A stretch of 36,262 nt of DNA, from the NCBI GenBank assembly GCA_964465125.1, contig CAYXIO010000040.1, positions 1 to 36,262 of the forward strand. The letters are read 5' to 3'. Origin of the DNA: CAYOHG01 sp964465125 (GTDB taxonomy: Bacteria; Planctomycetota; Phycisphaerae; UBA1845; Fen-1342). Within the stretch, counting starts at the first letter, position 1; each line of letters opens with the position of its first letter. Below are positions 15,725 through 22,615 of this stretch, piece after piece. The notes under the pieces are model-generated. The model worked only from the letters and a program-made list of their open reading frames with translations. It had not been told where the DNA came from and made no database searches. The position numbers and the translations under genes are program-made.

Positions 15725-16297
15725 ATGCAACCTGTCGGGCCCGATACGCCGCCGACCGCCGAGCTTCGTTCCGAACACCGCGTCATCGAGCAGGTACTCG
15801 ACGTGCTGGCGCGGCTGGTCGATTCGCCCTGGCGCGGCGAACCGGCTGCGCTGGCCGGCCTGCGCGACTGCGTCCGCTTCTTCCGGCTGTTCGCCGACGC
15901 CTGCCATCACGGCAAGGAAGAGGACCTGCTCTTTCCCGTGATGGAGGCCGCGGGCATTCCGCGCGAAGGCGGACCGATCGGCGTGATGCTGTACGAGCAC
16001 CGGCTCGGTCGCCAGCACGTGCGCGCGATGGCCGCGGCGCTGGACGGGATCGACGCGGGCCAGCCGGACGCCGCCGACCGATTCACCGCCGAGGCCCGCG
16101 CGTACATCGATCTGCTCCGCCTGCACATTCGCAAGGAGGACGACGTTCTGTTCGTGATGGGCGAGCACGTCACGCCGCCCGGCGAGCAGACCCGCCTGGC
16201 GGGACAGTTCTGCCAGTTTCGATGCCAGGCGTTCGAAGGCAGTACGCGCGACGAATTGATCCAGTTGGCCGACAAGTTGTCGCAGCAGTGGAAGTAG
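15725..16297 (+). CDS. Hemerythrin HHE cation-binding domain protein
   Basis: The 190-residue protein is a four-helix hemerythrin-like domain with His/Glu iron ligands in the expected order: SEHRVIEQVLDVL, ACHHGKEEDLLFPVM, LYEHRLGRQHVRAM and LHIRKEDDVLFVM. Proteins of this type bind a di-iron centre and are linked to oxygen, nitric oxide or iron-sulfur repair. The C-terminal 40 residues contain two Cys (FCQFRCQAF) and follow the core. The ATG at 15725 is chosen because AGGAG ends six bases before it; the in-frame TTG two codons earlier abuts the site. A cupin gene follows 61 bases downstream with its own ribosome binding site, suggesting a two-gene operon. No FNR-type box is visible upstream. 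Confidence 0.87.
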   Translation: MQPVGPDTPPTAELRSEHRVIEQVLDVLARLVDSPWRGEPAALAGLRDCVRFFRLFADACHHGKEEDLLFPVMEAAGIPREGGPIGVMLYEHRLGRQHVRAMAAALDGIDAGQPDAADRFTAEARAYIDLLRLHIRKEDDVLFVMGEHVTPPGEQTRLAGQFCQFRCQAFEGSTRDELIQLADKLSQQWK

Positions 16298-16358
16298 CGC
16301 GGCGGGCTTCGGCCGGAGGTTCGAGCAGGCCGCGCGCCCGAACGGGGAGACGTTGGAG

Positions 16359-16715
16359 ATGTCCGGACCGCTCTTCGATGCCAGCATTCCGGCCCGCAGC
16401 CGACTGGTCGAGCTCATTCAGCTCCAGGCGGCCACGATCGTCAGTCGAGCCCTGGTCCATCAGCCCGGCGGCAAGCTGGTGCTGTTCGGCATGGGAGCGG
16501 GGCAGGAAATCAGCGAGCACCGCAGCCCGTTCACCGCGATCGTGCACGTCCTGGATGGTGAGATCACCGTCACCGTCGACGGCGCGGCGCACGAGCTGCG
16601 CCCCGGCGACTGGCTGCTGATGCCCGCGAATCTGCCCCACGCCCTGCGGGCCACGTCCGACGTGCGATTCCTGCTCACCATGCTGCGGGCCGAGGCGCCG
16701 AGCCAGTCGGCGTAG
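16359..16715 (+). CDS. Single-domain cupin
   Basis: The 118-residue protein is one cupin beta-barrel. The first motif appears as GAGQEISEHRSPFTAIVHVLDGEI and the second as LRPGDWLLMPANLPHAL; metal-ligand His/Glu residues are in place except that the first motif has a single clear His. An N-terminal helix (residues 8-30) precedes the barrel. Small cupins of this kind often accompany hemerythrin-like proteins in redox or nitrosative stress settings, which fits its neighbour, but the ligand is unknown. GGGGAG lies nine bases before the ATG at 16359. Confidence 0.82.
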   Translation: MSGPLFDASIPARSRLVELIQLQAATIVSRALVHQPGGKLVLFGMGAGQEISEHRSPFTAIVHVLDGEITVTVDGAAHELRPGDWLLMPANLPHALRATSDVRFLLTMLRAEAPSQSA

Positions 16716-16798
16716 GGCTTCCCGGCCGCTGAGCCGCCCGGCGAATACGCTGTCCCGCGGCCGGTTCCTCGCGACAATACTCGTGGAGCCGAGGTGAG

Positions 16799-17362
16799 AT
16801 GGTTTCCGAAGGGAAGGGCGTCCGGCAGGATCCGCGCGCCGTCTTCGAAATCCTGGCGCGCGAGCACTGCGACATGCTGGCGACGTTTGTCTCCGCCTGC
16901 CTGCCGCGCGGCGCCTCGGTCGAGGACGTCGTGCAGGAAGCGCTGGTCACCGCTTGGCGAAAACTTGACGAATTCGACGTCAGCCAGCCCTTCGGCCCCT
17001 GGCTGCGCGGCATCGCCTGGCGAATCCTTCGCGCCGAGCAGCGCATGACCGCGCGGCGGCTGCGGTTGCTCCATGGCTACGTTCAGGAGCGAATCGAGCA
17101 GCAGATGGTCAGCATCGAACGACAGCCCGGCGACACCTGGGGCGACAAGCTCGAGCGGCTGCACGGCTGCATCGAAGATCTGCCCGCCGAGCTGCGTCAG
17201 ATACTGCGGCCTTACTACTGGGCGGACGAGCCGCTGGCGGGCATCGCGCAGCGGCTCAACCTCGCGTACGAAACGGTCAAGAAGCGCCTGCAACGCGCCC
17301 GATTGCTGCTGGCGGGCTGCCTCCAGTCGCACTCGGTCCTCGCGCCGGGAGCAGGGGAATGA
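16799..17362 (+). CDS. ECF-type RNA polymerase sigma factor
   Basis: The 187-residue protein has sigma region 2 (residues 12-85: FEILAREHCDMLATFV, ASVEDVVQEALVTAWRKLDE, PWLRGIAWRIL) and region 4 (about 125-175: DLPAELRQILRPYYW, then LNLAYETVKKRLQRARLLL as the helix-turn-helix). It lacks regions 1.1 and 3, as expected of an ECF sigma factor, and resembles the families expanded in planctomycetes. The ATG has GAGG four bases upstream, a tight spacing. It shares ATGA with the following gene, so the two are translationally coupled. That gene encodes a membrane protein that is probably its anti-sigma factor. Confidence 0.9.
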   Translation: MVSEGKGVRQDPRAVFEILAREHCDMLATFVSACLPRGASVEDVVQEALVTAWRKLDEFDVSQPFGPWLRGIAWRILRAEQRMTARRLRLLHGYVQERIEQQMVSIERQPGDTWGDKLERLHGCIEDLPAELRQILRPYYWADEPLAGIAQRLNLAYETVKKRLQRARLLLAGCLQSHSVLAPGAGE

Positions 17363-18324
17363 CGAATCATTCGCACCCGGATCGCCGCGTGGAGCAACTC
17401 GCCGGAGAACTGCTGGACCTGGTACCGTCGCCGGTTTCCGCCGTGGCCGAGCTTACGCTGAATGAAAAGGACGAGCTGGCCGATGCGCTGGTGGTGGACG
17501 CGCTGCTGCGTGAGTCGGCGGCGCGGGAGCGCGGGCTTTCGGCCGGCCGAACGGAGCGAATCCTGACGGGGCTGCGCGGCGCGGGTTCTCCGGCGCGCTT
17601 GCGGCTGGTGCCGGGCGCGCCGCGCAGGTCGTCGCGCTGGCTCGCGGGCGGACTCGCGACGGCCGCGGCCCTGGCGTTCTTCCTGATGCTGATGACGCCC
17701 GCGCCGGCCAATCTGGCCCATGCGGCCCTGGCGCGCAGCATCGCCGCGGCGCGCGAGCCGATCGACCGGCAGTACGCGCTGCGCATCGAGCTGGTGCCAC
17801 GCATGCTGGGAGAGCGCGTGATCGTCGGAGAGGTGAGCGTGCGCGGCGAAGCGCGCTTCGTCTCGCACGTGCGCGGCGCGGATGCGACCCGCGCGATTGA
17901 GCTCTCCATGGGATTCGACGGCCAGGAGCTCTGGATGTCCCCGCCGACGGCGCTGCTGCGCGGGTTGGCGTTGCGGCGGTTGATGGCGCTTGACGACGCC
18001 GAGCAGGAGCGGCCGCGCGAGCTGCTCGACATCGGCCGGGCGCTTCAGCGCCTGCGCACCTTTGAGTACTGGGTTGAGCTGCTGCCGGACGAGCCCTTGG
18101 CCGAGCAGGGCGGCGCGCCGGCCACCTGCCTGCGGGCCACGTATCACGGCGGGGCACCGCTTCGCCCGCGGCGGGTCGAAATCTGGGCCGACCCGCAGAC
18201 CGGCGTGATCTGGAAGCTGGTCGAAGCGTGGCCGGAGGACAGCGTCGGCCCGTTCCGGCGCGTCGAGCTGATCTACCAGGGCGCGGTTCCGCAGGATGAT
18301 TCGATCTACGAGCGGCCGGAATAA
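17359..18324 (+). CDS. Membrane-anchored anti-sigma factor with LolA/RseB-like periplasmic domain (putative)
   Basis: The 321-residue protein has a cytoplasmic N-terminal segment of about 90 residues with the DALVVDALLRE pattern of FecR-like anti-sigma N-termini. One transmembrane helix follows (about 94-112, LAGGLATAAALAFFLMLM), then an extracytoplasmic domain (about 115-321). That domain consists of repeated beta strands (YALRIELVPRML, FDGQELWMSPP, VEIWADPQTGVIWKLVEAW, VELIYQGAVPQDDSIYERPE) resembling the LolA/RseB half-barrel fold. The start codon overlaps the sigma factor stop (ATGA). Together they suggest a surface-stress switch in which the outer domain senses a ligand and releases the sigma factor. 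The topology is clear; the fold match and the anti-sigma role are inferences from motif shape and operon position. Confidence 0.65.
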   Translation: MTNHSHPDRRVEQLAGELLDLVPSPVSAVAELTLNEKDELADALVVDALLRESAARERGLSAGRTERILTGLRGAGSPARLRLVPGAPRRSSRWLAGGLATAAALAFFLMLMTPAPANLAHAALARSIAAAREPIDRQYALRIELVPRMLGERVIVGEVSVRGEARFVSHVRGADATRAIELSMGFDGQELWMSPPTALLRGLALRRLMALDDAEQERPRELLDIGRALQRLRTFEYWVELLPDEPLAEQGGAPATCLRATYHGGAPLRPRRVEIWADPQTGVIWKLVEAWPEDSVGPFRRVELIYQGAVPQDDSIYERPE

Positions 18325-18486
18325 CGCCGTCAACCGCACCCTTGCATCCAGGTTGCTCAGCCGGGGCGGACATCGCGCACCGAACCCAGCCACCGGGCGC
18401 GGGCTGGCCACCCGACCCGCCTCCGCCGCGTCTCCGCGCACCTAAACCGTACCCCAAACTGGCTTTTCGGGGCGCTGGGCCCGCGG

Positions 18487-18492
18487 TAGAAT
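18487..18492 (+). promoter_or_regulatory. Possible -10 element of the propeller gene
   Basis: TAGAAT matches five of six positions of the -10 consensus. The hexamer 17 bases upstream, TTTTCG, matches only three of six. Weak candidate placed 157 bases before the ATG. Confidence 0.3.
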
Positions 18493-18559
18493 GGATCCGG
18501 CGACCGGGATCGGGCAGCCTGTGAGGTTTCAGCGGGCCGGGCAAGTCTGCCGCCGCGTC

Positions 18560-18575
18560 GTTCTCGATCGAGAAC
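18560..18575. promoter_or_regulatory. Perfect 16-bp palindrome, possible operator or leader hairpin
   Basis: GTTCTCGATCGAGAAC reads the same on both strands with no spacer. It lies about 70 bases downstream of the candidate -10 and 74 bases before the propeller gene's ATG. As DNA it could bind a dimeric regulator. Confidence 0.4.
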
Positions 18576-18648
18576 CACCCAGCAGGCCCCGTAGCTTGTA
18601 TGCAGGGCTCCTCGCGTATCCCAGCCGCGCCAGGGAAGGGGAGACCAA

Positions 18649-20172
18649 ATGGGCAGTGGCAGCAAGGTTGACGCCGTGGAGTGCCGTTGGGCAGTTGCCC
18701 TGTGGCTCCTGCTGGGGGTCACCTCGGCGTCGGGTCAGTATTCCATCCGCGTGAGCATCGCCTCCGACGGTACGCAGGGCGATATGCAGAGTTGGGTGCC
18801 GTCCATCTCGTCGGACGGACACTTCGTCGCGTTCCATGCCCTCGCGTCGAACCTCGTGGTTGGCGACACCAACGACGACTACGACGTCTTCGTTCGCGAC
18901 CGTGAGAGCGACGCCACCTACCGCGTCAGCGTGTCCTCATCCGGTCTCCAGGCGAACGGCCCGAGCGGCTACGGCTCCATCTCCCCCGACGGGCGCTACG
19001 TGGGGTTTGACAGCAGCGCGACGAACCTCGTCGCGGGCGACACCAATAACAACTATGACGCGTTCATTCGCGACCTTCTGAACGGCACCACCATTCGCGT
19101 GAGCGTCGCGTCCGACGGCACGCAGGGCAACGCCAGCAGTGGGTACGCGTCGGTCTGCCAGGGCGGTCAATACGTCGCCTTCGTGAGTACCGCAAGCACG
19201 CTTATTCCGATCGACACCAACGGCGCCGATGACATTTTCGTCCGCGACGTCCTGAACGGAATCACGACGCGCGTCAGCGTCGCTTCCGACGGAACGGAGA
19301 GCAACGGCTCCAGCGCGATTCCGTCCATTTCTGCCGACGGCCGCTACGTCGCCTTCTACAGCACAGCTACGAACCTCGTACTCAACGACACGAACAATAC
19401 CTACGACGTCTTCGTGCATGACCGCCAGACGGGCGTCACAACGCGCGTCAGCGTCTCCTCGGACGGCACGCAGGGCAACAACTGGAGTTCCTGGCCGTCG
19501 ATTTCCGCCGACGGGCGCTATGTGGCCTTTTACAGTCGCGCCACCAACCTTGTGGCGGGCGACACGAACGCTCGCGACGACGTGTTCGTGCGCGACCGCG
19601 ACACCAGCACGACAACCCGCGTCAGCGTCTCTTCCGCCGGCGTGCAGGGGAATAACCACAGCGGCGCGTACGGGCTTGCGATCTCGCCGGACGGACAGTA
19701 CGTGGCCTTCGAGAGCCGCGCCACCAATCTGGTGACGGGCGACTCGAACGGAGCCGGCGACGTCTTCATCCGCAACCGAACGACCAACAGCACGGTTCGC
19801 GTCAGCACCGCATCGAATGGAGCGCAGGCCAACGGATCCAGTGACCTGACCATGAATCGGGCGCTCTCCGCCGGCGGTCGCTACGTCGCCTTCAACAGCC
19901 TCGCTACGAATCTCGTGGCCGACGATACCAACGGCGCCAATGACGTCTTCGTACACCGATATTCCGCGGGTTTTCTGGGCGACTGGGACGGCGACGATGA
20001 CGTCGACATCGACGACTTTGCGCGATTTCCAACCTGCGACAGCGGGCCGATCGGGTCGCCGGACTGGGTCATGCCATCCCAGCTATGCCGGGACGTGTTC
20101 GACTTTGACGGCGATTCCGATGTCGATGCCGTGGATTTCGCGGCCTTCCAGGCGGCGTTCGGCGGTCCCTGA
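18649..20172 (+). CDS. Secreted seven-repeat beta-propeller protein with C-terminal EF-hand/dockerin-like pair
   Basis: The 507-residue protein has an N-terminal signal region ending near ASG|QYSIR (residue 30), then seven tandem repeats starting at residues 34, 92, 150, 208, 266, 324 and 384. The spacing is exactly 58 residues except for the sixth repeat, which has 60. Each repeat reads roughly RVSVASDGTQGN, SIS.DGRYVAF, ATNLV.GDTN and DVFVRD, the TolB/PD40-type propeller blade. Seven blades would close one propeller. The tail (about 445-507) has two Asp-rich calcium loops, DWDGDDDVDIDDF and DFDGDSDVDAVDF, like those in the dockerin-like gene at 3259. The ATG is preceded by GGGAAGGGGAG. It is extracellular by prediction; the ligand is unknown. 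Confidence 0.85.
   Translation: MGSGSKVDAVECRWAVALWLLLGVTSASGQYSIRVSIASDGTQGDMQSWVPSISSDGHFVAFHALASNLVVGDTNDDYDVFVRDRESDATYRVSVSSSGLQANGPSGYGSISPDGRYVGFDSSATNLVAGDTNNNYDAFIRDLLNGTTIRVSVASDGTQGNASSGYASVCQGGQYVAFVSTASTLIPIDTNGADDIFVRDVLNGITTRVSVASDGTESNGSSAIPSISADGRYVAFYSTATNLVLNDTNNTYDVFVHDRQTGVTTRVSVSSDGTQGNNWSSWPSISADGRYVAFYSRATNLVAGDTNARDDVFVRDRDTSTTTRVSVSSAGVQGNNHSGAYGLAISPDGQYVAFESRATNLVTGDSNGAGDVFIRNRTTNSTVRVSTASNGAQANGSSDLTMNRALSAGGRYVAFNSLATNLVADDTNGANDVFVHRYSAGFLGDWDGDDDVDIDDFARFPTCDSGPIGSPDWVMPSQLCRDVFDFDGDSDVDAVDFAAFQAAFGGP
18745..19971 (+). repeat. Seven in-frame tandem repeats of 174 bp (sixth 180 bp)
   Basis: The coding repeats of the propeller keep a 174-base period with the same blade pattern in each unit, for example CGCGTCAGCGT at each unit start and a GACACCAA-like loop. 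Nucleotide identity is high enough to be seen by eye in several units, suggesting duplication from one blade. Confidence 0.75.
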
Positions 20173-20292
20173 GCGGCTTGCCTGGCGAATGCACGAGGAT
20201 ATGATGCGCGGCAAGTGCCGACGGCCTGCCTGATGGGCTTTAAGTTCCGTCGTCGGCGCAGGTTCACGGCGAAGCCAGGCCGGGAGCGAGTT

Positions 20293-20365
20293 GCGGGTGT
20301 AGCTCAATTGGTAGAGCATCAGCCTTCCAAGCTGAACGTCGCCGGTTCGAACCCGGTCACCCGCT
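20293..20365 (+). tRNA. tRNA-Gly (anticodon TCC)
   Basis: A complete cloverleaf is visible: acceptor GCGGGTG with CACCCGC (seven perfect pairs), D stem GCTC/GAGC, anticodon stem TCAGC/GCTGA around the loop CTTCCAA (anticodon TCC at 20326-20328), T stem GCCGG/CCGGT with one G-U pair and loop TTCGAAC, and discriminator T at 20365. CCA is not encoded. No gene overlaps it. The flanks (20173-20292 and 20366-20470) hold nothing recognisable; a small GTCT-TCGG-AGAC stem follows but is too weak to call a terminator. Confidence 0.96.
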
Positions 20366-20470
20366 GTCTTCGGAGACCCAGGCGGCGGCGCGCTGCGTGG
20401 CAGCCCAGAGGCCGTCATCAAAAGGTCGGCCGCCACTGACTTCTTCGCGCCGGCCAGTCCCCCCAGTGGC

Positions 20471-22537
20471 CTAGCGTCCGTTCCGCCCTTCGTCTGACCG
20501 CTCGTGGCTCGCGTCCCCGAGCGCCGCCAGCGCCTTGGCCTCCGGCGGGAGACCCTGAAGGTACAGGCTGCGGTGCGGGAAGGGGATCTCGATGCCGAGC
20601 TGGTCGAAGCGCTTCTTGATGCGGCGGAGCAGCTCGCGCTTGACGGTCCACTGCTTGAGCGGGCGGGTCTTGATGAAGAACTTGATCACCACCGCGGAAT
20701 CCGCGAACTCATCGACGCCGAGCATTTCGGGCATTTCGAGGATCAGCCCGCGGAAGTTCTGGTCGCGGCGCAGCTCCTTGGCGAGTTCGACCAGTTCCTC
20801 CATCACGCGGTCGACGTCTTCCTTGTAGGCAACCGGGATGTCGAACAGGGCGCGTGACCATCCATAAGTCATGTTGCTGACGCGGGTGATCTCGCCGTTC
20901 GGCACGATGTGCAGGGTGCCATCCAGACCGCGGAGCTTGGTGACGCGCAGGGTGATGCTCTCGACCTGCCCCGAAACGTCGCCGATCTTGACGACGTCGT
21001 CCAGGGTGTACTGATTCTCGAGCAAGATCATGAATCCGTAAAAGTAGTCGCGGATGAGGTTTTGGGCACCGAAGGCGACCGCAAGGCCGAAGACGGCGGC
21101 ACCTCCCATGAGGGGGATGATGTTGACGCCCACCTCGGTGAGGACCATGAGCCCGCCGCCGGCGTAGATGGCGACGTTTGCGGCGCTGTGTGCCACGCCG
21201 ACAAGTGTACGGGCCCGGCTTTCGCGGTCTTCGCGGCTTCCGCCGTCAGCTCGCCCGCTCATGAGATACACGATGCGTTTGTCCGCGAGGCGCGTCACCC
21301 AGAGCAGGGCGAACATGGCGATCAATATGCCGCCGACCTTGGGCCCATGCACGAGCAGCCAGCGCCAGAGGTTGCGCGGCGAGAGCGGGCTTTCCAGGCT
21401 CTCGACGCGCTTCTGAGCAGCCTCGGACTCGGCGGCGCGCTTCTGAGCCTCCTGCATGGCGGCGATCTGCTCGGATTGCAGGCCGGCCAGCTCATTCTGG
21501 TAATCGTTGAGGCGGTCGGTACGCTCGCGAATCTCGGCCTGGGTTTCGCGCAGCCGCTGGCGCGCGGCGGAGATCTGCTCGCGCAGGTCGCCCAACTCCT
21601 CGGGCTTGCCGCCTTCCTGCAATCTCTTCTGCAACGTGTCGTAAAGCGTGCGTTCGGTCTGCTGCGCGTTGTCGGCCTTCTGTCGGCTCGTGGCGAGCTG
21701 CTTGGTTTCAAGCTCAATGCTGCGGTGCAGAGCGTTCATGCGCTCGGTGATGGAAGCGACTTCCTGTTGCGCGCTCTTGGCCTCCTCCTGCTTGCGGGTC
21801 GCCATCTCCCGCGCCTCGATCACCTCGGGCGCGAGGGTCGCGGTGCCCGCTTGCTCTCCGGCCGCGGGCGCTGACGGCTGCTCCTCGGCCGGCGGCGCGA
21901 GGGGGTGCTGCGCGGGTGCGGCCTGCCGGGCTTCGGCGGGCTGGACTGGCGACGACTCCGGCTGCCTCGCCGCTTCGGCGGTTTCCTGCGCGGCCGGCTG
22001 GCTGCCAGGCTGCGACGTGGTTGGGGTCTCACCCTTGAGCCGCTTCAGGGCTTCGGCGTCCTGCTGAATCTTGGATTGCAGCGTCGCAACCTGCTCCTGG
22101 AGCGTCTTGCGCTCCTGAATCGCCAGATCGAATCGCTCCTTGGCCAGTTTGTGCTTCGGCTCCAGCTCGGCGAGGGTCTTTCGCAGCTCCTCTTCCTTGC
22201 CGGCATCGTCTTCGCTCAGCGACGCAAGTTGCCGGCGGAGGCCGGTCAATTGGCTGTCCAGCTCGGCGAACGCGGCTTCCGCCTGCCTGAACTCCGACGC
22301 TGGATCGCTCAGCTTGCCGTTCAACTCATCCAACTGCCGCGTGGCTTCATCGATGGAGCGTTGCAGGCGCGCGATCTTCTCGGCGTCACTCGGAGCTTGC
22401 GCCGCAGCCGGGGGTGCGGTCGTACTGGACTGGAACGCGCTCGCCGCGGAAGCGGGAACCGGCGCGGAGGCCGTTGCGGAAACCTGCGCCAGAGTGCCGA
22501 CCATTACGCCGACGGCCGGAATGAGTCGCTTCGCCAT
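20471..22537 (-). CDS. MscS-family mechanosensitive channel with long N-terminal coiled-coil domain
   Basis: The 688-residue protein has a signal peptide (MAKRLIPAVGVMVGTLAQVS, residues 1-25), then about 350 residues of predicted extracytoplasmic coiled coil in two Glu/Gln/Ala-rich blocks, separated by a Pro/Ala/Gln low-complexity linker (about 175-235). Three hydrophobic segments follow (GPKVGGILIAMFALLWV; AANVAIYAGGGLMVL; IIPLMGGAAVFGLAVAFGAQ), the last being the pore-lining TM3 that runs into NLIRDYFYGF, and then the cytoplasmic MscS beta domain (VKIGDVSGQVESI, IVPNGEITRVSN). The architecture resembles MscK/MscM-type channels, which release solutes on osmotic downshock, but is shorter. GGAGG precedes the ATG at 22537. 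It lies 78 bases after kamA on the same strand, with a small hairpin between them. Confidence 0.87.
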   Translation of the reverse strand: MAKRLIPAVGVMVGTLAQVSATASAPVPASAASAFQSSTTAPPAAAQAPSDAEKIARLQRSIDEATRQLDELNGKLSDPASEFRQAEAAFAELDSQLTGLRRQLASLSEDDAGKEEELRKTLAELEPKHKLAKERFDLAIQERKTLQEQVATLQSKIQQDAEALKRLKGETPTTSQPGSQPAAQETAEAARQPESSPVQPAEARQAAPAQHPLAPPAEEQPSAPAAGEQAGTATLAPEVIEAREMATRKQEEAKSAQQEVASITERMNALHRSIELETKQLATSRQKADNAQQTERTLYDTLQKRLQEGGKPEELGDLREQISAARQRLRETQAEIRERTDRLNDYQNELAGLQSEQIAAMQEAQKRAAESEAAQKRVESLESPLSPRNLWRWLLVHGPKVGGILIAMFALLWVTRLADKRIVYLMSGRADGGSREDRESRARTLVGVAHSAANVAIYAGGGLMVLTEVGVNIIPLMGGAAVFGLAVAFGAQNLIRDYFYGFMILLENQYTLDDVVKIGDVSGQVESITLRVTKLRGLDGTLHIVPNGEITRVSNMTYGWSRALFDIPVAYKEDVDRVMEELVELAKELRRDQNFRGLILEMPEMLGVDEFADSAVVIKFFIKTRPLKQWTVKRELLRRIKKRFDQLGIEIPFPHRSLYLQGLPPEAKALAALGDASHERSDEGRNGR

Positions 22538-22589
22538 GGGTCCTCCGTGCCCAGCGTCGGCGCCGCGCAACGTGCGGGCGCGGTCGATT

Positions 22590-22604
22590 CCGCCCGGGGG
22601 GCGG
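22590..22604 (-). terminator. Small hairpin after kamA
   Basis: CCGCCC and GGGCGG form a perfect 6-bp stem with a three-base loop, 12 bases after the kamA stop codon on the minus strand. There is no U-tract, and mscS starts 53 bases later, so read-through is likely. Weak candidate. Confidence 0.3.
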
Positions 22605-22615
22605 TTCCGCGGATG

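Larger units (their letters stand above)
18325..18648. other. Gene-free leader region upstream of the propeller gene
   Basis: These 324 bases contain no gene. They hold TAGAAT at 18487-18492 as a possible -10 with a poor -35 (TTTTCG, 17 bases upstream), a perfect 16-base palindrome at 18560-18575, and the ribosome binding site AAGGGGAG just before 18649. The predicted leader would be about 150 bases. Confidence 0.5.

Noticed and set aside
18745..19971. Repeats read as a CRISPR array
   Set aside because: The period is 174 bases with continuous coding, so these are protein repeats without spacers.
20366..20470. Terminator after the tRNA
   Set aside because: Only a 4-bp stem with a TCGG loop is present and no T-run follows.
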